Positions 1 to 5,628 of a stretch of DNA of 5,628 nt are shown one piece after another. The number at the start of each line of letters is the position of its first letter. Within the stretch, counting starts at the first letter, position 1. The position numbers and the translations under genes were made by a program. The stretch spans positions 1-5,628 of the forward strand of contig JADFGE010000215.1 in assembly GCA_022567855.1 (NCBI GenBank). Reading direction: 5' to 3'. This stretch comes from Planctomycetota bacterium. Its GTDB lineage: Bacteria > Planctomycetota > Phycisphaerae > Phycisphaerales > SM1A02. The notes below the pieces were generated by a model, which worked only from the letters and a program-made list of their open reading frames with translations, did not search any database and was not told the origin of the DNA.

Positions 1-340
1 AACGGCGTGGGCGGCAATGATTCTGCAGGAGGTCTACGGTGAGAACGATCCTGATTTGCGACGGGCGATCCAATGGCTGGCCGGTACGCAATTGACTGAC
101 GCGCAATCGGTCGATCGCGCGCTGAATCCCGATGGTGATCCAGCCGGTTCGTGGTATGAGCCTTGGTTTACAGGCACGGGTTTTCCGCGTGTGTTCTATC
201 TGCGCTATCACCTGTATCGGTTGTATTTCCCGGTGATGGCGATTGGGCGGTATCTCGCGGCGCACAGCGTATCGATCGACGATGCGCCGATCGCGCCGTC
301 TGTAATAAAGATGATGCCCAAAGTAGCGGTGGGGGCATAA
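1..340 (+). CDS. shc: Squalene-hopene cyclase, C-terminal fragment
   Basis: This is the last 112 residues of a squalene-hopene cyclase; the rest lies left of the window, and the first complete codon is at position 2. The family is a membrane-associated class II triterpene cyclase that folds squalene into hopene, the first committed step of hopanoid synthesis. The visible part opens with TAWAAMILQE, the usual 'TAWA' stretch of the last alpha-barrel repeats. A QW-type motif follows (AIQWLAGTQ at about residues 22-30, closed by GSW near 49-51). Then comes the highly conserved terminal signature GTGFPRVFYLRYH (about 58-70), continuing to YRLYFPVMAIGRY. The catalytic DxDD region is upstream and cannot be checked. 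The last 25 or so residues are not conserved in the family. The gene ends in TAA and converges on rluA. Identification is firm; whether the substrate is squalene itself is family inference. Confidence 0.93.
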   Translation, partial: TAWAAMILQEVYGENDPDLRRAIQWLAGTQLTDAQSVDRALNPDGDPAGSWYEPWFTGTGFPRVFYLRYHLYRLYFPVMAIGRYLAAHSVSIDDAPIAPSVIKMMPKVAVGA

Positions 341-388
341 TCGCGACGATCCTGCGTTGTCGCCTCACAGCGAACACAGCGCCCCGGT

Positions 389-418
389 GAAGCCCACGGG
401 CTCGAGCCCGTGGGCTTC
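389..418. repeat. Perfect 30-bp palindrome between convergent genes
   Basis: Each arm is 15 nt (GAAGCCCACGGGCTC and its exact reverse complement), with no spacer and CTCGAG at the centre. As RNA it would form a very stable GC-rich hairpin from either strand. It lies in the 125-bp gap between the stop codons of the cyclase (+) and rluA (-). No T-run follows it on either strand, so it is not a classical intrinsic terminator. It could still act as a bidirectional transcription or mRNA-end barrier, or be a REP-like dispersed palindrome. The word CCGTGGG at 408-414 is repeated at 418-424. Apart from this, the 341-465 gap shows nothing recognisable. Confidence 0.8.
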
Positions 419-465
419 CGTGGGTGTATTGCCCGCTGTCGTACACGCACCGCAGCACGTAACGG

Positions 466-1095
466 TCAGAACGGACACGGCGCCTCGAACGTCATCGGCT
501 GGGCCGCGCCCGGATGCACGAGCCACAATGACTGCGCGTGCAGCATCAATCGATCCGCCAGCGCCGTTACTTCCGGGGGCGCGTACAGATCGTCGCCGAG
601 AATCGGGTGACCGATCGATTGCAAGTGCAAACGAATCTGGTGCGAGCGGCCGGTGATCGGACGGAGTTCCAATCGCGTGCGGTCGGCGTCGCGTTTCAAC
701 ACGCGGTACTTCGTCACTGCTGGTCGCCCCCGCTCGTGATCGATGACCTGGCGCGGCGCATTCCGGGGGTCCATGTCCTTGCGCATGGGCAGGTTTACCT
801 CACCCTCATCCAGCTCGACCATTCCGTGGACGATCGCGACATAAATTTTATGCACCTCACGATCGTGGAATTGCCGACTCAGCTCACGATGGGCCTCAGC
901 GTCCAGGCCCATGACGATCACGCCGGACGTGTCGCGATCGAGTCGATGGACGATGCGGGCCCCGGGGAATTCACGTTGCACGCGCGTGGCGAGGCAATCC
1001 TGCTTGTCAGGCCCGATCCCCGGCACGGACAGCAGCCCGGGGGGCTTGTTGAGCACGAGAATGCGCTCGTCTTGATGAATGACATCCAAGGCCAT
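466..1095 (-). CDS. rluA: RluA-family rRNA/tRNA pseudouridine synthase
   Basis: This 209-residue protein matches the RluA family over its full length. The family isomerises specific uridines to pseudouridine in structured RNA; E. coli RluA acts on 23S rRNA U746 and on U32 of some tRNAs. Key features are VLNKPPGLLSVPG (about 14-26), the catalytic motif HRLDRDTSG (50-58) with Asp53 as the expected nucleophile, RPITGRSHQIRLH (145-157), GHPILGDDLYA (162-172) and a C-terminal LMLHAQSL...HP segment ending in MTFEAPCPF. There is no N-terminal S4 domain, which fits RluA rather than RluC/RluD, and the motif wording is closest to E. coli RluA. The ATG at 1095 aligns with the start of the catalytic domain. 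The upstream Shine-Dalgarno sequence is weak. The gene is single, divergent from the propeller gene and convergent with the cyclase. The family assignment is firm; the exact target uridine is inferred. Confidence 0.93.
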   Translation of the reverse strand: MALDVIHQDERILVLNKPPGLLSVPGIGPDKQDCLATRVQREFPGARIVHRLDRDTSGVIVMGLDAEAHRELSRQFHDREVHKIYVAIVHGMVELDEGEVNLPMRKDMDPRNAPRQVIDHERGRPAVTKYRVLKRDADRTRLELRPITGRSHQIRLHLQSIGHPILGDDLYAPPEVTALADRLMLHAQSLWLVHPGAAQPMTFEAPCPF

Positions 1096-1151
1096 GGGCG
1101 GCTAGGGTAGTCCAGCCTTGTGCCGGGCTGCAATCACGGGCCGATCCGGCG

Positions 1152-1157
1152 TATGAT
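1152..1157 (+). promoter_or_regulatory. Possible -10 element for the propeller/lipoprotein pair
   Basis: In the 111-bp divergent spacer between rluA and the propeller gene, TATGAT matches the sigma-70 -10 consensus at five of six positions. It lies about 50 nt before the ATG at 1207. The candidate -35 boxes are poor: CTGCAA at 1128-1133, with 18-bp spacing, matches three of six. This is suggestive only. No equivalent element for rluA was seen on the other strand. Confidence 0.22.
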
Positions 1158-1206
1158 TGGGCCCACCGATGTACCACACACAAACCCCAACGCGAGCTTT
1201 GTCACA

Positions 1207-2403
1207 ATGAGAACTCACTGCGTCTTCGCCGCGTTTGCCGGCCTTGGACTTTGTGCCTACGCATTGGCACAAGCCCCCAGCGGCGATGCTGAACCGGATC
1301 CCAACTGGCAAGAGGCGGAGGCGGGGATTCTGGCCAATCAGTTGCAGTTGACGTTCGCCGATCGGTTCGTCAAGGCCGGGGAGTCGTATTTCTCGCCCGA
1401 CGACTCCAAGGTGATTTTTCAAGCGGTCGAATTGCCGCCCGCGGGTCAGGCGGCCGATCCGTTCTACGCGATGATCGTTGCCGACGTCGCGCGGGATAAC
1501 GCTGGGAGAATCACAAGCATCGACAACTTCAAACGGCTCAGCCCGCCTGGGTCGGCCAACACCTGCGGGTGGTTCCACCCGACCGATCCAAATGTCGTGT
1601 TGTTCGCGTCGACGGTCCAGCCGCCGGTTGAACAACAGCCGCCGGGGTTTGTGCGCGACACCGAGCGTTACCGCTGGATGTTTCCGCCGGAGATGAAGAT
1701 CGTCCGCTGTGAATTGGATACCGCCGATGGCGCCGCCCAATCGATCGAAGTGATCTACGGTGATGACAGTTCGTATCAGGCTGAGGGTTCGCTGACGAAG
1801 GACGCCCGGCATCTGTTGTTTTGTGACTTGACGTCCAATGCAGGCGATCTGTTCATCAAGGACCTCACCACGGGCAACGTCAATCGCATTGTCCAGGCCC
1901 GGGGATACGACGGCGGGCCGTTCTTCTCGCCGGATGAAAGGCGCATTTGCTATCGCTCCGATCGGCGCGGCGATCACTACTTGCAGCTCTTCATCGGTGA
2001 GTTGGCGACGAACGAGCGCGGCGAGATCGTGGGCCTATCGCGGGAGTATCAGATCACGGACAACGGACACGTGAATTGGGGGCCTTTCTGGCATCCAAAC
2101 GGGCGGTTCCTCGTATACGCCACCAGTGAAATCGGTCACCACAACTACGAGGTGTTCCTGCTCGATGCCGACCCCGGCGATCTGGACGGATCCAACGGGA
2201 CGATCAAGTACGGCACGCAGCGCCGGCGTATCACCCATGCCGCCAAGGCGGACGTTCTGCCCGCGTTCAACTCCGATGGAAGCGTCATGATCTGGACCAG
2301 CCAGCGCGGCGCCGACCGCAAGAGCCAGCTTTGGGTCGCGGACTTTGTGATCGAGCTTGATTCTCCGGGAGCGGCGGATGTGTCGCAGCGTTCCACACCG
2401 TAG
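1207..2403 (+). CDS. Exported TolB-like/PD40 beta-propeller protein
   Basis: This 398-residue protein has an N-terminal signal peptide (MRTHCVFAAFAGLGLCAYALA, likely cleaved after Ala21 before QAPSG), so it should act in the periplasm or outside the cell. I chose the ATG at 1207 because the open frame extends upstream to 1120 but only there does a signal sequence start at Met; the upstream 29 residues look non-coding. The mature part is built of WD40-like/PD40 blades as in TolB: YFSPDDSKVIF (61-71), WFHPTDPNVVLF (122-133), a TKDARHLLFCD-type strand (about 197-207), FFSPDERRICYRSD (239-252), FWHPNGRFLVYATS (294-307) and FNSDGSVMIWTSQRG (354-368). No protease or other catalytic domain is present, so a binding or scaffold role is more likely than an enzyme. 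It is not tolB proper: no pal or tolQRA neighbours are visible. It overlaps the next gene by 26 bp, suggesting an operon. Ligand and partner are unknown. Confidence 0.82.
   Translation: MRTHCVFAAFAGLGLCAYALAQAPSGDAEPDPNWQEAEAGILANQLQLTFADRFVKAGESYFSPDDSKVIFQAVELPPAGQAADPFYAMIVADVARDNAGRITSIDNFKRLSPPGSANTCGWFHPTDPNVVLFASTVQPPVEQQPPGFVRDTERYRWMFPPEMKIVRCELDTADGAAQSIEVIYGDDSSYQAEGSLTKDARHLLFCDLTSNAGDLFIKDLTTGNVNRIVQARGYDGGPFFSPDERRICYRSDRRGDHYLQLFIGELATNERGEIVGLSREYQITDNGHVNWGPFWHPNGRFLVYATSEIGHHNYEVFLLDADPGDLDGSNGTIKYGTQRRRITHAAKADVLPAFNSDGSVMIWTSQRGADRKSQLWVADFVIELDSPGAADVSQRSTP
2367..2371 (+). promoter_or_regulatory. Shine-Dalgarno-like GGGAG deciding the 2378 start
   Basis: GGGAG lies 6 nt before the ATG at 2378 and inside the 3' end of the propeller gene. 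The only alternative upstream start is a TTG at 2357 with no comparable site. This supports the ATG at 2378 and a translationally coupled start. Confidence 0.5.
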
Positions 2404-3055
2404 AAACAAATACAGCAGTGCCGGCCTCAGTCGCGGCCGGGTTTTCCGTGCGCTGGTGATCGGCGGGTTCGTGTCGTTCAGCGCAGCGGTCGGCTGCGAA
2501 GAGTACCGCGTGGAACATCACCGCCGGCCCGCTTACTACCAAGCGGCGGCGCTGGGCGAGCTTCCGGATCGTGTCACGCTCGCGGACGGCACGGTGATTG
2601 TGTACGAGACGACCGATCTGGTTGGAAAACGAAAAAAGAACAACGACGACGCCGTTAAGCCGCTTCAGATCCGTGAGGAATTTGAGGATGGCCGCATCAT
2701 CCTGCGTGCGCGCGTGCCCGAGCATGTGTTGGCCAACACCTTGACCTGCCTGCGAAATCAGGAGTACGAGCTGCTGTGGGAGCAGTTGCTGTCTGAGCAA
2801 ACAAAGCGTTCTTACGAACGGCAAGGGCTGGGCGTTGAGGACTTTGCCCGCTACTTCGGCCAGCGCCGCAACGATCTGGCCAAGACCATCAATCGCATGA
2901 TGCTGGGCATCCCACGCCATGAAGTGGTCATGGAGAACCTCGGCGGGGGCGTGATACGAATCCGATTCCACCCGCAGGTGGGCAGGCTGTTCAGGTTCAA
3001 GACTGTCGATGTCGTCAGCGAAGGCCCCGGCTTGAAGCTGCTGATGATCCACTGA
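2378..3055 (+). CDS. Hypothetical probable lipoprotein, possibly NTF2-like
   Basis: I do not recognise the family. The 225-residue protein starts at ATG 2378, overlapping the propeller gene by 26 bp in another frame. A basic N-terminus (RRNKY...GRVFR) leads into a hydrophobic stretch, ALVIGGFVSFSAAVGC, with a lipobox-like AVGC and Cys40 as candidate lipidation site. The n-region is long, so an uncleaved anchor is the alternative. Next comes a beta-type segment around RVTLADGTVIVYET (about 65-78), a Lys-rich patch KRKKNNDD (84-91), and a helical-looking region, VLANTLTCLRNQEYELLWEQLLSE (about 117-140). GVEDFARYF (152-160) and C-terminal strands GGVIRIRFHP and RFKTVDVV follow. A helix with 'x-Tyr-x-x-x-Trp' followed by beta strands recalls NTF2-like/SnoaL folds, but this is a weak guess. 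The 26-bp overlap suggests co-translation with the secreted propeller. The TGA stop directly abuts the octamer array. Confidence 0.72.
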   Translation: MCRSVPHRRNKYSSAGLSRGRVFRALVIGGFVSFSAAVGCEEYRVEHHRRPAYYQAAALGELPDRVTLADGTVIVYETTDLVGKRKKNNDDAVKPLQIREEFEDGRIILRARVPEHVLANTLTCLRNQEYELLWEQLLSEQTKRSYERQGLGVEDFARYFGQRRNDLAKTINRMMLGIPRHEVVMENLGGGVIRIRFHPQVGRLFRFKTVDVVSEGPGLKLLMIH

Positions 3056-3143
3056 TGAAGATAGGCATCGAGGCATCGAGGCATCGAGGCATCGAGGCAT
3101 CGAGGAAGATAGGCATCAAGGCATCAAGGCATCAAGGCATCGA
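3056..3143. repeat. Octanucleotide tandem repeat, 11 units in strict register
   Basis: There are 88 bp made of exactly eleven 8-bp units. Unit 1 is TGAAGATA, units 2-6 are GGCATCGA, unit 7 is GGAAGATA, units 8-10 are GGCATCAA, and unit 11 is GGCATCGA; GATAGCC follows. The near-identical TGAAGATA and GGAAGATA units head two sub-blocks, giving a higher-order structure. The array starts at the base after the stop codon of the lipoprotein gene and lies between convergent genes (the next is at 3188 on the minus strand). It carries no inverted symmetry, so it is not a terminator. Eight is not a multiple of three, so peptides read from it are artefacts. Confidence 0.92.
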
Positions 3144-3187
3144 GATAGCCAAGGGTGGTAACCCGCGGATTCCTCAAACCAATCAAC

Positions 3188-3478
3188 CTACATCAACCGT
3201 CCGACGGGCACGCCGTTCGCCAACACGCTCAGGCCGCCGGCCATCGTGTCATGGTCGTTGGCCTGGGCCCAATGGATCGTTGGCTGGACGAGCGTGACCA
3301 ACTGCATGATTCTGCCGACCTCGACCGCGACCGGGTGGCCGGTGTTGATCAGCGTGCCGCCGCCGACGACGAGCAGGGCGTAGGCGAGGACGAGGTTCAG
3401 CAACACCGCGATCGGCCGGAAGCGCCGGCGAGGCGTGGTGGTGGGTTGTTCCTGACAGCACGGGCAACATTGGGTCAT
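3188..3478 (-). CDS. Small membrane protein with N-terminal CCPCC motif
   Basis: This 96-residue protein belongs to no family I recognise. It begins MTQCCPCCQEQ, with four cysteines at positions 4, 5, 7 and 8, then a basic TTTPRRRFR stretch. A strong transmembrane helix follows (about PIAVLLNLVLAYALLVVGGG, residues 22-41), then a second moderately hydrophobic segment (VEVGRIMQLVTLVQPTIHW, about 52-70) and a Gly/Val-rich end. The arginines before the helix predict a cytoplasmic N-terminus, where the cysteines could bind a metal or take part in redox or acylation chemistry; this is inference. The ATG start has a good GGAG seven bases upstream and an in-frame stop before it, which supports a real gene. 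It lies 144 bp downstream of clpC on the same strand but behind a terminator, so it is probably transcribed separately. The opposite-strand open frames look like shadows. Confidence 0.6.
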   Translation of the reverse strand: MTQCCPCCQEQPTTTPRRRFRPIAVLLNLVLAYALLVVGGGTLINTGHPVAVEVGRIMQLVTLVQPTIHWAQANDHDTMAGGLSVLANGVPVGRLM

Positions 3479-3485
3479 GGCTGGG

Positions 3486-3489
3486 CTCC
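3486..3489 (-). promoter_or_regulatory. Shine-Dalgarno GGAG for the small membrane protein
   Basis: On the minus strand GGAG is separated by 7 nt from the ATG at 3476-3478. It is one of the clearest ribosome binding sites in the window and the main evidence that this short frame is translated. No convincing promoter was seen between it and the terminator at 3551. Confidence 0.6.
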
Positions 3490-3550
3490 GAAGCTGGGGG
3501 CTCAGCAGGTTCTTCGGAAGGGCCGCGGGCGAGTTTCAGATGTCCCAACG

Positions 3551-3585
3551 CAAATGAAAACGGCGGGCCTTAGTGGGGCCCGCCG
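3551..3585 (-). terminator. Intrinsic terminator after clpC
   Basis: Read on the minus strand, CGGCGGGCC (3585-3577) pairs perfectly with GGCCCGCCG (3569-3561) across a 7-nt loop. TTTTCATTTG follows directly. A 9-bp GC stem followed by a T-rich tail is a textbook Rho-independent terminator. It lies 38 nt past the clpC stop codon and should end the clpC transcript before the small membrane-protein gene. Confidence 0.85.
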
Positions 3586-3622
3586 GGGGATATCGATGGT
3601 CGCGGATTCGTGTGGCTGGGAT

Positions 3623-5628
<2,006 letters not shown>

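Noticed and set aside
538..1110. A 190-codon plus-strand frame opposite rluA
   Set aside because: It is antisense to a clearly conserved RluA protein and has no domain; GC-rich codon bias creates such mirror frames.
1102..1977. A 291-codon minus-strand frame opposite the propeller gene
   Set aside because: The plus strand encodes a signal peptide and repeated PD40 blades; the minus-strand frame is Arg-rich and unlike any family.
2285..3100. A 271-codon minus-strand frame beginning with repeats of MPRCLDAS
   Set aside because: Its start lies in the octamer array and the rest is antisense to two overlapping plus-strand genes. The repeated peptide is only the 8-bp repeat read in frame.
3056..3143. 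CRISPR array
   Set aside because: The units are 8 bp with no spacers between them, so it is a simple tandem repeat.
3153..3164. Small inverted repeat GGGT-GGTA-ACCC downstream of the small membrane gene
   Set aside because: It has only four base pairs and no T-run, too weak to call a terminator.

Overview
The window is chromosomal, GC-rich DNA from what looks like a Gram-negative-type bacterium with hopanoid synthesis. The best guess is a planctomycete or a relative. That guess rests on the mix of genes (squalene-hopene cyclase, a secreted TolB-like propeller protein, a UVR-containing ClpC) and on the short palindromic and octameric repeats between genes. It is inference from style, not from a marker gene.

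Layout, left to right. Positions 1-340 (+) hold the C-terminal end of a squalene-hopene cyclase. It converges on an RluA-type pseudouridine synthase at 466-1095 (-), and a perfect 30-bp palindrome lies between them at 389-418. A 111-bp divergent spacer separates rluA from two overlapping plus-strand genes: an exported WD40-like/TolB-like beta-propeller protein (1207-2403) and an unrecognised probable lipoprotein (2378-3055). A tandem array of eleven 8-bp units (3056-3143) begins directly after the stop codon of the second gene. On the minus strand follow a small cysteine-motif membrane protein (3188-3478), a clear intrinsic terminator (3551-3585), and the large C-terminal part of ClpC (3623-5628), whose N-terminus lies beyond the right edge.

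The genes do not form one pathway. Hopanoid synthesis, rRNA/tRNA modification and ATP-dependent proteolysis are housekeeping functions. Only the propeller/lipoprotein pair looks like a co-transcribed, possibly functionally linked envelope module. I see no phage, transposon, CRISPR or defence system. The points most worth a second look are the register-keeping octamer array, the perfect palindrome, the CCPCC membrane protein, the unannotated overlapping lipoprotein gene, and a ClpC C-terminus that contains a chance-looking exact TEV protease site followed by an acidic tail.
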